Below, one piece after another: positions 1-10,517 of a stretch of DNA of 64,000 bases. Each line of letters opens with the position of its first letter. The first letter of the stretch is position 1. The stretch is from Candidatus Binatus sp. (GTDB lineage Bacteria > Desulfobacterota > Binatia > Binatales > Binataceae). The translations under genes were made by a program, and so were the position numbers. Below the pieces are notes generated by a model. The model did not search any database. It was given only the letters and a program-made list of their open reading frames with translations, and had not been told where the DNA came from. The DNA is taken from contig NZ_JAUSKL010000089.1 of the NCBI RefSeq assembly GCF_030646925.1, forward strand, positions 1 through 64,000, given 5' to 3'.

Positions 1-3
1 AAT

Positions 4-78
4 TGGTGGGCGGTGCAGGTTTCGAACCTGCGACCCTCGGCTTGTAAGGCCGATGCTCTACCACTGAGCTAACCGCCC
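4..78 (-). tRNA. tRNA-Val (UAC anticodon)
   Basis: Read on the minus strand, a complete cloverleaf is visible. The acceptor stem GGGCGGT pairs with ACCGCCC, the D-loop is AGCTCAGTGGTAGAGC, the anticodon loop CTTACAA carries anticodon UAC, and the T-loop is GTTCGAAAC-like. Discriminator A is followed by an encoded CCA (plus-strand positions 4-6). It reads GTA valine codons. It lies downstream of hup in the same direction, with about 590 bp between them and a terminator in that gap. Confidence 0.95.
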
Positions 79-134
79 GTATCGACGCATCGTAGCTTGG
101 GCGCCGGAGTGCAGACAAGGAACCGCGTCGCCGC

Positions 135-162
135 GGCGGCGAGGCGTTTCGAGTACAGATGG
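135..162 (+). repeat. 28-bp direct repeat, copy 1
   Basis: The sequence starting GGCGGCGAGGCGTTTCGAGT is repeated exactly at 444-471. The core GGCGAGGCGTTTC also forms one arm of the hairpin at 561-588. The preceding bases (CGTCGCCGC) make a partial inverted repeat, so this may be a decayed copy of that hairpin. The rest of 79-550 shows no convincing gene. Confidence 0.7.
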
Positions 163-443
163 CTTTGATGGTTTCGCGCAGGTCGTCGTCAGTGGCCTGC
201 GCGATCGCATCGAAGAATCGGGGAGCTGCTGTTCGGCTCAGTACATGCGACGACTGCACCCTCACCCGCCTCATCGCTCTGCGCCTCGGCGACCTCTCCC
301 GCAACAAAGCGGGCGAGGCAATAACACGGCAGCTATCGCGAGAGATGATGGAAGGAGCCTAATCGGCAGCGCATCGCTCAGATGCGCGAACGGCTCGCCG
401 CCATAGATCGCGCGGATTGGCGAAAAGGAAACGCGTCGTCGAA

Positions 444-471
444 GGCGGCGAGGCGTTTCGAGTACAGATGG
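444..471 (+). repeat. 28-bp direct repeat, copy 2
   Basis: Exact copy of the 28 bp at 135-162, again preceded by an imperfect complementary arm (GGAAACGCGTCGTCG). The short reading frames across this spacer overlap the repeats and have biased composition, so I do not call them genes. Confidence 0.7.
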
Positions 472-550
472 TTAGGGAAGGGGAGAAGACGGAGTCGTCG
501 CGAGGGGAGGCAAACAAGGAAACGGCTCGCGGAGGGAGGCGGGGACGACG

Positions 551-588
551 GAAAGAAAAGACGCCTCGCCGCAGCGGCGAGGCGTTTC
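551..588 (-). terminator. Rho-independent terminator of hup
   Basis: Perfect complementary arms 561-572 and 574-585 (ACGCCTCGCCGC / GCGGCGAGGCGT). On the minus strand they are followed by a T-rich tract, the complement of GAAAGAAAAG at 551-560. The hairpin lies about 80 bp beyond the hup stop codon. Confidence 0.75.
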
Positions 589-667
589 CAGAAAAGTTGA
601 TTTTACAGAATGTTAGTGATCGTAAATGCCAGCGACAGTTCCGTTCCAGTGTCCGCGGCCGCAACGG

Positions 668-988
668 CTAGCTGCTGGTGGCGGGCTCCGACGAAGATGA
701 CGGGGCGCCAGCGGTCTCGTTCAGCGAGTCCTTAAGTTGCTTGCCCGGTTTGAACTTGGCCGAGCGGCTGGCGGAAATCTCGATCGATGCGCCGGTCTTG
801 GGGTTGCGTCCGGTGCGCGCCTGGCGTTCGGAAACCGAGAAGGTACCGAAGCCGGAGATGTTGACCCGGTCGCCCTGGCGCAAGGCCGAGATCACGTCGT
901 CGAGCACGATGTTGATCGCGCGCTCAGCGTCGGCTTTGTTCAGAGGCAGCTTGTTCGACAACGCTTCGATTAATTCGGCCTTGGTCAT
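668..988 (-). CDS. hup: HU/IHF-family nucleoid-associated DNA-binding protein
   Basis: About 106 aa, slightly longer than typical HU (about 90 aa) because of a Ser/Ala-rich tail. HU dimers bend DNA without strong sequence specificity and compact the nucleoid. The start MTKAELIEAL, central GDRVNISGFGTFSV and the DNA-binding arm signature RQARTGRNPKTG are all present, followed by KFKPGK. I chose the ATG at 988 because MTKAEL is the canonical HU start; the reading frame stays open upstream to 1015. It follows lon on the same strand, as in many proteobacteria, with an 83-bp gap that could hold its own promoter. Confidence 0.93.
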   Translation of the reverse strand: MTKAELIEALSNKLPLNKADAERAINIVLDDVISALRQGDRVNISGFGTFSVSERQARTGRNPKTGASIEISASRSAKFKPGKQLKDSLNETAGAPSSSSEPATSS

Positions 989-1071
989 GGCATCCTGGCG
1001 GCCTCCCGACCGCACATCCGAGCCGCTTCACCGGCTACGACGGTTCGCGACTATCCCCGCTTACCGATCCC

Positions 1072-3543
<2,472 letters not shown>

Positions 3544-3568
3544 CTTTTTCGATCTCGAGTCTCCCGGG

Positions 3569-4819
3569 CTAGGCGGTTTCGGCGGTCTTTTGATAGACCA
3601 GCAGCGGTTGCTCCTTCTGAGTAACCACTTCTTCCGAGATAAGCACCTCCTTGATATTGGGCTGCGACGGAATTTCGTACATCAGATCCACCATGATCGT
3701 TTCCATGATGGCGCGAAGGCCGCGGGCGCCGGACTTGCGCTTGAGCGCCTCGCGCGAGATTGCTTTGAGCGCGCCCTGGGTGAACTTCAGGTGGACGTTT
3801 TCCATGTCGAACAGCTTCTGGTACTGGCGCACCAGCGCGTTCTTGGGTTCGGTGAGAATCCGAACCAGCGCTTCTTCGTCCAATTCGCCGAGAGTCGCGA
3901 TGACCGGCAGGCGTCCGACGAACTCCGGGATCAAGCCAAATTTGAGTAAATCCTCGGGCTGAACTTCGTAGAGAAGTTCGGAGATGGTCTTGGGATCGCG
4001 ATGAGTCAAGTCGGCGCGAAAGCCCATCGTCTTGCCCGAGATGCGGCGCCGGATGATGTCGTCGAGGCCGACGAAGGCGCCGCCGCAGACGAACAGGATG
4101 TTAGTGGTATCGACCTGCAGGAATTCCTGCTGGGGATGCTTGCGGCCGCCCTTGGGGGGCACCGACGCCATCGTACCTTCGATGATTTTGAGAAGCGCCT
4201 GCTGGACGCCTTCGCCCGACACGTCGCGGGTGATCGACGGGTTGTCGCCCTTGCGCGCGATCTTGTCGATTTCGTCGATGTACACGATACCGCGCTGGCA
4301 TCGCTCGATATCGTAATCGGCGTTTTGCAGCAGCGACAGGATGATGTTCTCGACGTCTTCGCCGACGTAGCCGGCCTCGGTGAGCGAGGTCGCGTCGGCG
4401 ATCGTGAAGGGGACTTGGAGGAAGCGGGCAAGCGTCTGCGCGAGCAGCGTCTTGCCGACGCCGGTCGGTCCGATCAGCAGGATGTTGGACTTCTGCAGTT
4501 CGACGTCGCCGGTGACCATCTGCGAGTCGATACGTTTGTAGTGATTGTGAACGGCGACCGAGAGAATCTTCTTGGCGCGTTCCTGGCCGATTACGTACTG
4601 GTCGAGCACGCGCTTGATTTCGGCGGGTTTGGGGACTGCGGAACTTTGGCTGAAGGCCTCTTCGCTGTCGGTTTCCTCGGCGATAATGTCGTTACAGAGA
4701 TCGATGCATTCGTCGCAAATGTAAACCGTGGGACCAGCAATCAGTTTGCGAACTTCATCCTGGCTCTTACCGCAAAAGGAGCAAACCAGATTGCCCGAAC
4801 GATCGTCATGCTTGGCCAT
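3569..4819 (-). CDS. clpX: ClpX, ATPase subunit of the ClpXP protease
   Basis: 416 aa. This AAA+ unfoldase recognises tagged substrates such as ssrA and threads them into ClpP. The N-terminal C4 zinc-binding domain is visible as CSFCGKS...YICDEC (residues 14-37). Walker A GPTGVGKT, Walker B VYIDEIDK, the GYVGEDV pore-loop region and the [10 protein letters not shown] region follow. The ATG has a good Shine-Dalgarno (GGGAGGCAGT). Gaps to clpP (15 bp) and lon (25 bp) indicate an operon. Confidence 0.97.
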   Translation of the reverse strand: MAKHDDRSGNLVCSFCGKSQDEVRKLIAGPTVYICDECIDLCNDIIAEETDSEEAFSQSSAVPKPAEIKRVLDQYVIGQERAKKILSVAVHNHYKRIDSQMVTGDVELQKSNILLIGPTGVGKTLLAQTLARFLQVPFTIADATSLTEAGYVGEDVENIILSLLQNADYDIERCQRGIVYIDEIDKIARKGDNPSITRDVSGEGVQQALLKIIEGTMASVPPKGGRKHPQQEFLQVDTTNILFVCGGAFVGLDDIIRRRISGKTMGFRADLTHRDPKTISELLYEVQPEDLLKFGLIPEFVGRLPVIATLGELDEEALVRILTEPKNALVRQYQKLFDMENVHLKFTQGALKAISREALKRKSGARGLRAIMETIMVDLMYEIPSQPNIKEVLISEEVVTQKEQPLLVYQKTAETA

Positions 4820-4834
4820 ACTGCCTCCCGCGGA

Positions 4835-5431
4835 TCACTTGGAGGGCCTCCGGTTAACGATTACCTCATCGATCAATCCGTATTCAACCGCTTGCTCCGG
4901 AGACATGAACAGGTCTCGATCGGTATCCTTTTCGATCTTACGAAGACTCTGGCCGGAATGCTTCATTATAATGTTATTGATGTCCTCCCGCGCGCGGATA
5001 ATTTCGCGCGCATGAATCTCGAGATCGGAAGCCTGCCCGCGCATCCCGCCGAGCGGCTGATGGAGCATGATGCGCGAGTTGGGGAGCGCATAGCGGCGGC
5101 CTTTGGCGCCGGCGCACAGCAGCACCGCCGCGGCGCTCGCCGCCTGGCCGAGGCATAGCGTCGAGACCGGCGGCCGGATGAACTCCATCGTGTCGTAGAT
5201 CGCCATCCCGGCGGTGACGGAACCACCGGGTGAATTGATGTAGAAATTGATTTCCTTTTCGGGGTCTTCTGACTCGAGGAACAGAAACTGCGCGGTGATC
5301 AGATTGGCGACGTCATCGTTTACTTCGGTGCCGAGGAAAACGATCCGGTCCTTGAGCAGGCGCGAGAAGATGTCGTAGGCCCGCTCCCCGCGGCCAGTTT
5401 GTTCGACGACTATCGGAACCAAGTTGCTCAT
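4835..5431 (-). CDS. clpP: ClpP, proteolytic subunit of ClpXP
   Basis: 198 aa from the ATG at 5431, which gives the conserved start [20 protein letters not shown]; an in-frame upstream extension to 5521 looks non-coding. ClpP forms a two-ring tetradecameric serine peptidase. The catalytic triad is readable as Ser99 (GQAAS), His124 (IMLHQP) and Asp173 (DTDRD), at the spacing seen in E. coli. It sits between tig and clpX in the classic order tig-clpP-clpX-lon. Confidence 0.96.
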   Translation of the reverse strand: MSNLVPIVVEQTGRGERAYDIFSRLLKDRIVFLGTEVNDDVANLITAQFLFLESEDPEKEINFYINSPGGSVTAGMAIYDTMEFIRPPVSTLCLGQAASAAAVLLCAGAKGRRYALPNSRIMLHQPLGGMRGQASDLEIHAREIIRAREDINNIIMKHSGQSLRKIEKDTDRDLFMSPEQAVEYGLIDEVIVNRRPSK

Positions 5432-5555
5432 AAAGCTGTTGCGCATCGCAGCCTGCCAGCTGAATTCGCGAGATGGCCGCCGACGCCTTAAGATTGTAAC
5501 TGCTGGGAAATGGTCGAGCAACCTTGGATCGGGTTGATCAATGTTTGCAGACCGA

Positions 5556-6905
5556 CTATGCCGGCTCCTCGCGATCTTTTTCGGGTGCGGCAGCGCCGCT
5601 TGCAGGGGCTTCTGACGCAGCGGGCGACACCTCTTCGCGCTTGGCGCGTTCGAGAATCAGGTCGAGCGCCTTCTCACGGCGCATCGTCTGGCGCAGTCCC
5701 TCGAGATTCTCTTCGTTGCGATAAAACTCGGCAGCCTTGTCGCGATTGCGTCCGCTCGCGTTGACGATCTCGGCGACCTTGCTCGCGAGCGCGTCATCGT
5801 CGATCTCGATTTTTTCCTGCTCCGCGAGCGCGTCCACGATCAGCGTGGTGCGGGCGCGCTTCTCGGCGCGCGATTTGAGATCGTCGGCGCTCTGCTTCAC
5901 CCGTTCGGTTGCGTCTTCGTGCGAAAGCCCGCCGGATTCGAGCGTGGAGTGGAGTTCGGCTTCCATCGCATTGACTTCGCGCGCGACGAGCGACTCCGGC
6001 AACTCGATCGGATTGCGCTCGATCACGAGATCGAGCAGGCCCTGGCGCACGCGGAGGTCCGCCTCCTGTTTGGCGTGCGCGAGCAGTTGCTCGCGGACCT
6101 TGGCGCGAAACGCCTCGAGGCTTTCCTCGCCCTGATCCTTGGCGAAGTCTTCGTCGATAGCGGGCAGCTCGCGGCGATAGATTTCCTTGGCGAGCGCGCG
6201 CCATTCGACGGTCTTGCCGGCGAGTTCTTTTTGCGTGTAATCCGCTTCGTACGTGCGAGTGGTCTTCGTTTCCACCCCGATCTCGGCGCCGATCAACGCC
6301 TCGTCAACGCCGTGGGCGAGGCTCCGCCTGGATACTTCGATCAGCCGATCTTCGGACTTGACGCTGGAGAGCGGCTGGTCGTTCTCGAACGCCTCGACCG
6401 TCGCGAGCGCGTAGTCGCCTTCCTCGACGATGGTGCGATCCTCGACTTTTTTGAGCGTCGCCTGGCGCTCGCGGAAGCGCTCGATCGCTTCGTCCACCTG
6501 CTCATCGGTGACTTCGACCTTGGCGTCGGGAACTTTGAGGCCCTCGTAATCCTTGACCTCGATTTGCGGGCGAAGATCGAAGGTGGCACTGAACTTGAGC
6601 GACTTCTCGAGGTCGGTCTCTTCGGTGACGATCTCGGGCGGCACGACCGGCTTGAGATCGTTCTCCGCGAGCGCCTTGTCGGTGTATTCCTTGACGAGTT
6701 TTTGGATTACCTCGCCGCGGACCTGATCGCCGAAGAAGCGTTCGAGGAGTTTGCGCGGGGCGCGGCCGGGGCGGAAGCCCTTCAGCACGACGCCGCGTTT
6801 GAGCTCGTTGAAGGCGCGATCGAGCTCGCGTTTGATCTCGTCGGGCTCGACTTCGATCGTGAGTTTGCGCCGCAGGTTGTCAGCAGTCTCGATATTTACA
6901 TTCAT
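5556..6905 (-). CDS. tig: Trigger factor, ribosome-associated chaperone and prolyl isomerase
   Basis: 449 aa, normal family length. It binds near the ribosome exit tunnel and shields nascent chains. The N-terminal ribosome-binding signature GFRPGRAP (about 43-50, equivalent to the GFRxGxxP loop) is clear. A PPIase-like middle domain ([11 protein letters not shown]... about 150-230) and a long charged helical C-terminal chaperone domain follow. The tail is Ala/Glu/Pro-rich. It is the first gene of the tig-clpP-clpX-lon cluster; the gap to clpP is about 120 bp. Confidence 0.96.
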   Translation of the reverse strand: MNVNIETADNLRRKLTIEVEPDEIKRELDRAFNELKRGVVLKGFRPGRAPRKLLERFFGDQVRGEVIQKLVKEYTDKALAENDLKPVVPPEIVTEETDLEKSLKFSATFDLRPQIEVKDYEGLKVPDAKVEVTDEQVDEAIERFRERQATLKKVEDRTIVEEGDYALATVEAFENDQPLSSVKSEDRLIEVSRRSLAHGVDEALIGAEIGVETKTTRTYEADYTQKELAGKTVEWRALAKEIYRRELPAIDEDFAKDQGEESLEAFRAKVREQLLAHAKQEADLRVRQGLLDLVIERNPIELPESLVAREVNAMEAELHSTLESGGLSHEDATERVKQSADDLKSRAEKRARTTLIVDALAEQEKIEIDDDALASKVAEIVNASGRNRDKAAEFYRNEENLEGLRQTMRREKALDLILERAKREEVSPAASEAPASGAAAPEKDREEPA

Positions 6906-7006
6906 AGGGCTTTAACCTTTACAGATAAACATACGGCGGTGGCGGGAACAACCGAAGCGCGCGGACGTGGGCGGGAAACAACCAAACACAGGACAAGAGA
7001 AGAGAT

Positions 7007-7072
7007 CCGAAACCTCACGCAGGTTTCGGGCTTCCCATGGCGATTAAGATGCGCGCTACGCGCTGCTAGTAA
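7007..7072 (+). repeat. Family A interspersed repeat (full copy)
   Basis: Composite element with two parts. The first is a hairpin with GAAACC and GGTTTC arms followed by GGGCTTCCC. The second is GATGCGCGCTACGCGCTG then CTAGTAA. Related full copies occur at 9685, 10161 (inverted), 19465 and 37351. It lies in the 6906-7668 spacer upstream of tig, which has no gene I can support. Confidence 0.75.
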
Positions 7073-7125
7073 GGGAGCGGAAGCATCGCTCTGAATACCG
7101 CGCCCGTTATTTTACGGGAGAGGGA

Positions 7126-7179
7126 GCCGAAGTCGCGCAACGCACGCGAAGCCGACTTCGGGCCGCAGGGCCGAATCGC
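7126..7179 (+). repeat. 54-bp repeat, copy 1
   Basis: Begins GCCGAAGTCGCGCAACGCAC and ends GGGCCGAATCGC. It is duplicated exactly at 7446-7499. It contains internal inverted segments (GCCGAAGTCG...CGACTTCGGGC), and a partial inverted relative lies at 10190-10230. Both copies follow a CCCGT...ACGGGAGAG hairpin related to family B. Confidence 0.75.
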
Positions 7180-7186
7180 ATTAGAA

Positions 7187-7215
7187 TTAAGATGCGGCCT
7201 ACGGCCTGTTAGTAA
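7187..7215 (+). repeat. Family A half element
   Basis: Contains GATGCGGCCTACGGCCTG then TTAGTAA, the second half of family A with a compensated palindrome (GGCC arms instead of GCGC). The arm change preserves pairing. Confidence 0.6.
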
Positions 7216-7274
7216 CGAGTGGGAAGGAGAGCCGCGATCACGATTGGCATTTTGCATCATCGTCGTCGCCGACC

Positions 7275-7302
7275 AAGGATGCGGCCTTCGGCCTGTTAAT
7301 AA
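7275..7302 (+). repeat. Family A half element
   Basis: GGATGCGGCCTTCGGCCTG followed by TTAATAA; same layout as the half element at 7187, with a TTCG loop. Confidence 0.55.
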
Positions 7303-7445
7303 AAGGAAGAGAAAGAAGAGTTGCGAACGGGTTGAAATCTTCGATCGACATTAAAATCATCACAAACCCTGAGCGGAGGCTGGCGTCCGATACCTCTCCC
7401 GTTACTCTACGGGAGAGAGCCTGCCCTGAGCGAAGTCGAAGCGAG

Positions 7446-7499
7446 GCCGAAGTCGCGCAACGCACGCGAAGCCGACTTCGGGCCGCAGGGCCGAATCGC
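7446..7499 (+). repeat. 54-bp repeat, copy 2
   Basis: Exact copy of 7126-7179. Just upstream lies CCTGAGCGAAGTCGAAG, a further short repeat-like segment. Confidence 0.75.
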
Positions 7500-7668
7500 T
7501 CCAGGATAAAGAGGTAGGTTAGGGTGTCGGGTCGCCCGCCGCTGCATTTCTTTCTCTCCGTCGGGCTCTTGCTGCGGTGGGTGATGATTTGGCGCATGTT
7601 GGATCATTAGGGCGGCTTGAAAATCTATGTCAGGGTGATCGTTGGCTAGTGGAGGCGCCGCGAGGACC

Positions 7669-9651
7669 ATGCAAATAGAGAAGTTCTCAGATCCTGGTCG
7701 ATTTCTAACTGAATTGGTCGCGATCAATCACGCGATCAATGAGACGGGCGACGCAGAACAGATCCAGTGGTTGCTGGTCGAAAAAACCTGTTCTGTGATC
7801 GGCGCGGATGGCGCCGCCCTGGTTTTGACCAATCAAGGTTCCAAGCCACGAATCTCGGCGGTGTGTGGGAGTTTCCCGGTCGCGGAATTTGAGGCCCAAC
7901 AGACCCGGAAAGGTTTCGGCGCGCGAGGCGCCCTGAGCGTGCCGGGCCGCAGCGGCCGGAACTATTTGGAAGCCAAAGTCGGCGTGCTCGGAAACGAAAT
8001 CGGCGTTCTGGTGGCCGTCTGGCAGAATGGCCGCGAATTGCCGGAGGAGGCGTCATTCGTACTGGCAGCGATGGCGGATCAGGCCGCTATCGCTATCCGC
8101 GCCGCTGCCAGCGTCGAGCAACGCCGCCAGAGCGAACTTTTCCGCAAGATGGTCGAGGAGGTGACGGACTATGCGATTTTCATCCTCGACCCCGAGGGCC
8201 ACGTCGCGAGTTGGAATTCGGGCGCGGAGCGAATGAAGGGATACACCGCCAACGAAATAATCGGCCAGCATTTTTCGTGCTTCTATCCAGCCGAAGAGCG
8301 CGACCTTAAGCCGCGCCGGGAACTCGAGCGGGCCGTGGCGGAGGGCCGAATCGAAGACGAGGGATGGCGAATCCGCAAGGATGGATCGCGGTTTATCGCG
8401 AATGTGGTAATCACCGCGCTGCGCGAGAAATCCGGGGAGTTGCAGGGTTTCGCCAAGGTGACGAGGGACGTTACGGAACGCAAGCGCGCCGAAGAAGAAC
8501 GACTGCATCTCGCACGGGAGCAGGAAGCGCTGGCGCAATCGCAACTCGCGGTGTCGGCGCGAGATGAATTTTTGGCGCTGCTGAGCCATGAGCTCCGCAA
8601 TCCGTTGAGCGCGATTTCCACGGCGCTGTACGTGCTCGGGCGCGTGTTGCTGCCGGATCAGAAGGCGCGCCGGCATCTGGAAATAATCGAACGCCAGGCC
8701 AGGCACCTGACCAAGCTGGTAAACGATCTGCTCGATCTCTCGCGATTTACCGCGGGCAAAATCAATCTCGAGCGCCGTCCAACGGACATTCTCGAATATG
8801 CGCAGAATTCAATTCAGACCCTGACCCCCGAGATTCAGGCCTATCAGCACGAGCTTAAGATTGTCGCCGGCGCCGCACCCGTGATCGTCGATGCGGACCC
8901 GGTGCGGCTCGAGCAGATGATCAAGAACCTGCTCGAGAACTCGCTCAAGTACACTCCGAGCGGCGGCAAGATCGAAATCGCGATCGGCGTCGAGGGGCAG
9001 TTCGGAACGCTCTCGGTATCTGACAACGGAATCGGGATCGATCCGGCGATGATGCCACGGCTGTTCGATCCATTCACGCAGGAAAAGGACGTGGCCGCGC
9101 GTTCGCAAGGCGGTCTGGGTCTCGGCCTCGCGGTGGTGAAGCGCCTCGCCGAGCAACACGGCGGGACGATCGCGGCGCATAGCGACGGCAAGGGACTCGG
9201 CAGCAAGTTCACGCTCAAGCTGCCGCTGCAGGCAGAATCTGAATCGGGTCGGCGGGAGGCGGATTCATACGCCATGACCGTCCTGATCGCGGACGACGAA
9301 CCCGATGTGCGAGCGACGATGAAGGACCTGCTCGAGATGTTGGGTTACCGGGTTCTGACCGCCCATGACGGATGCTCGGCGCTGCAGACCGTTTTGAGTT
9401 CGCGGCCCGCCGCCGCGATCGTCGATATCAGGATGCCGGGTCTCGACGGTTACGAGGTTGCGCGCGGAATCCGGGCCGAGAGCGAGTGCAATCCGATGCT
9501 GCTGATCGCGCTGACGGGGCATGGCTTCGATTCCGATCGGAAGCGATCGATGGAGGCGGGATTCGACGTGCATCTGACGAAGCCGGTATCGATCCCCGAA
9601 CTGCAGCGGATTCTGAAAGACCATTGGGCATCGGGCGGGAGCGCGCACTGA
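7669..9651 (+). CDS. Hybrid sensor histidine kinase (GAF-PAS-HisKA-HATPase-REC)
   Basis: 660 aa from the ATG at 7669; a TTG 27 bases upstream is in frame but less convincing. No membrane segment is evident, so it is probably cytosolic. Order: GAF-like domain (about 1-150), PAS domain (about 160-275, FRKMVEEVTDYAIFILD), HisKA with phospho-acceptor His307 in LSHELRNPLS, HATPase with NLLENSLKYTPSGG and DNGIGIDP, and a C-terminal receiver with Asp586 in IVDIRMPG and a conserved LTKP lysine. The attached receiver implies an internal phosphorelay or feedback. No partner regulator is adjacent, and both flanks are repeat-filled spacers. Confidence 0.92.
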   Translation: MQIEKFSDPGRFLTELVAINHAINETGDAEQIQWLLVEKTCSVIGADGAALVLTNQGSKPRISAVCGSFPVAEFEAQQTRKGFGARGALSVPGRSGRNYLEAKVGVLGNEIGVLVAVWQNGRELPEEASFVLAAMADQAAIAIRAAASVEQRRQSELFRKMVEEVTDYAIFILDPEGHVASWNSGAERMKGYTANEIIGQHFSCFYPAEERDLKPRRELERAVAEGRIEDEGWRIRKDGSRFIANVVITALREKSGELQGFAKVTRDVTERKRAEEERLHLAREQEALAQSQLAVSARDEFLALLSHELRNPLSAISTALYVLGRVLLPDQKARRHLEIIERQARHLTKLVNDLLDLSRFTAGKINLERRPTDILEYAQNSIQTLTPEIQAYQHELKIVAGAAPVIVDADPVRLEQMIKNLLENSLKYTPSGGKIEIAIGVEGQFGTLSVSDNGIGIDPAMMPRLFDPFTQEKDVAARSQGGLGLGLAVVKRLAEQHGGTIAAHSDGKGLGSKFTLKLPLQAESESGRREADSYAMTVLIADDEPDVRATMKDLLEMLGYRVLTAHDGCSALQTVLSSRPAAAIVDIRMPGLDGYEVARGIRAESECNPMLLIALTGHGFDSDRKRSMEAGFDVHLTKPVSIPELQRILKDHWASGGSAH

Positions 9652-9684
9652 GCCAGGCGCAATCAAGGAAGAGGAATAAGAGAT

Positions 9685-9750
9685 CTGAAACCTCCCGCAG
9701 GTTTCAGACTTCCCGTGGCGATTAAGATGCGCGCTACGCGCTGTTAGTAA
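9685..9750 (+). repeat. Family A interspersed repeat (full copy)
   Basis: GAAACCTCCCGCAGGTTTC hairpin, then ACTTCCCGTGGCGATTAAG and GATGCGCGCTACGCGCTG. It starts about 35 bp after the kinase stop codon. The whole 9652-10517 spacer shows repeats and a promoter-like stretch but no supportable gene. Confidence 0.75.
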
Positions 9751-9999
9751 AGAGCGGACGCGGCGCTCTTAATACCTCGCCCGTTGTTTCAGAGGAGAGA
9801 GGAGGCCGAGTCCCGCCGGGGACGAGGTAGGTGAGGGTGCTGGAGCGCCCGCCAACGCACCGCCCTGATCTTCATCGTCGGCTATTTTTTTCGGCTATCC
9901 TGAAAGAAGGCGCCGTCCTAATGCTTCGCGGAGGTAGCATCTTCCGGAAGGGAAAGTGACGGATCACGAAATGTCGGACGCATCGAACCAGCAGGCGAT

Positions 10000-10085
10000 C
10001 CAGCATCCTCACCTACCCGCCGCAGGAGCGGCGGGCCTCCTCTCCCGTAAAAATAACGGGAGAGGTATAAGGCAGAGCCTCCGCT
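10000..10085 (+). repeat. Family B interspersed repeat
   Basis: CCTCACCTACCCGCCGC, then a GCGGCGGGCC hairpin arm, CTCTCCCGTAA, TTACGGGAGAG-type arm and GGTATAAGG. Closely related copies lie at 31521 and 38251. The two nested inverted repeats (CCGCC/GGCGG and CTCTCCCGT/ACGGGAGAG) would form two adjacent hairpins. Confidence 0.75.
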
Positions 10086-10160
10086 CATAAGGTTCCCTCG
10101 TCGCGAGGTTCCCTCGTCGCTGGGCTCACTCGCAGGACTCTTTTTCGGGCTTTTTGCGAA

Positions 10161-10265
10161 CAGGCCGTAAGGCCGCATCTCAATTTTTAATGCGATTCGG
10201 CCCTCCGGCCCGAAGTCGGCTTCGCGTTCACAACGGGAAGTCTGAAACCTGCGGGAGGTTTCAGG
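10161..10265 (-). repeat. Family A interspersed repeat, inverted copy
   Basis: On the minus strand it reads GAAACCTCCCGCAGGTTTC, AGACTTCCCGT and then, after an insertion related to the 54-bp repeat, GATGCGGCCTTACGGCCTG. It is a composite of family A halves and part of the 54-bp repeat. Confidence 0.65.
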
Positions 10266-10379
10266 CCTCTTATCCTCTCCCTCTCTTATTTTCTGGGATG
10301 CCGGCTGACGTTGCGCGGGCGGGGTGACTGAATTGCTGATTTAGTCACCGATGCGACCGGTGCGACGGTGCGCAATATC

Positions 10380-10408
10380 TGGACATCGCGGCGGGGAAAA
10401 CCTAGACT
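10380..10408 (+). promoter_or_regulatory. Candidate sigma-70 promoter of hppA
   Basis: TGGACA (10380-10385) and TAGACT (10403-10408) are separated by 17 bp, upstream of the hppA start at 10518. Each hexamer matches the consensus at four or five positions. There is no other support. Confidence 0.35.
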
Positions 10409-10517
10409 GCGCCAGATACCGTTAGGGTGCGGTGCCCGGTTACGGATTGCGTGAATTCATAGAGCTGCGGGCGCAACCCACCATAAACCTCGAACTGTCA
10501 GGAGATTCGAATCAGCG

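Noticed and set aside
159-664. Several small frames between tRNA-Val and hup
   Set aside because: They cover the direct repeats and the terminator hairpin and are Arg-rich in every frame.
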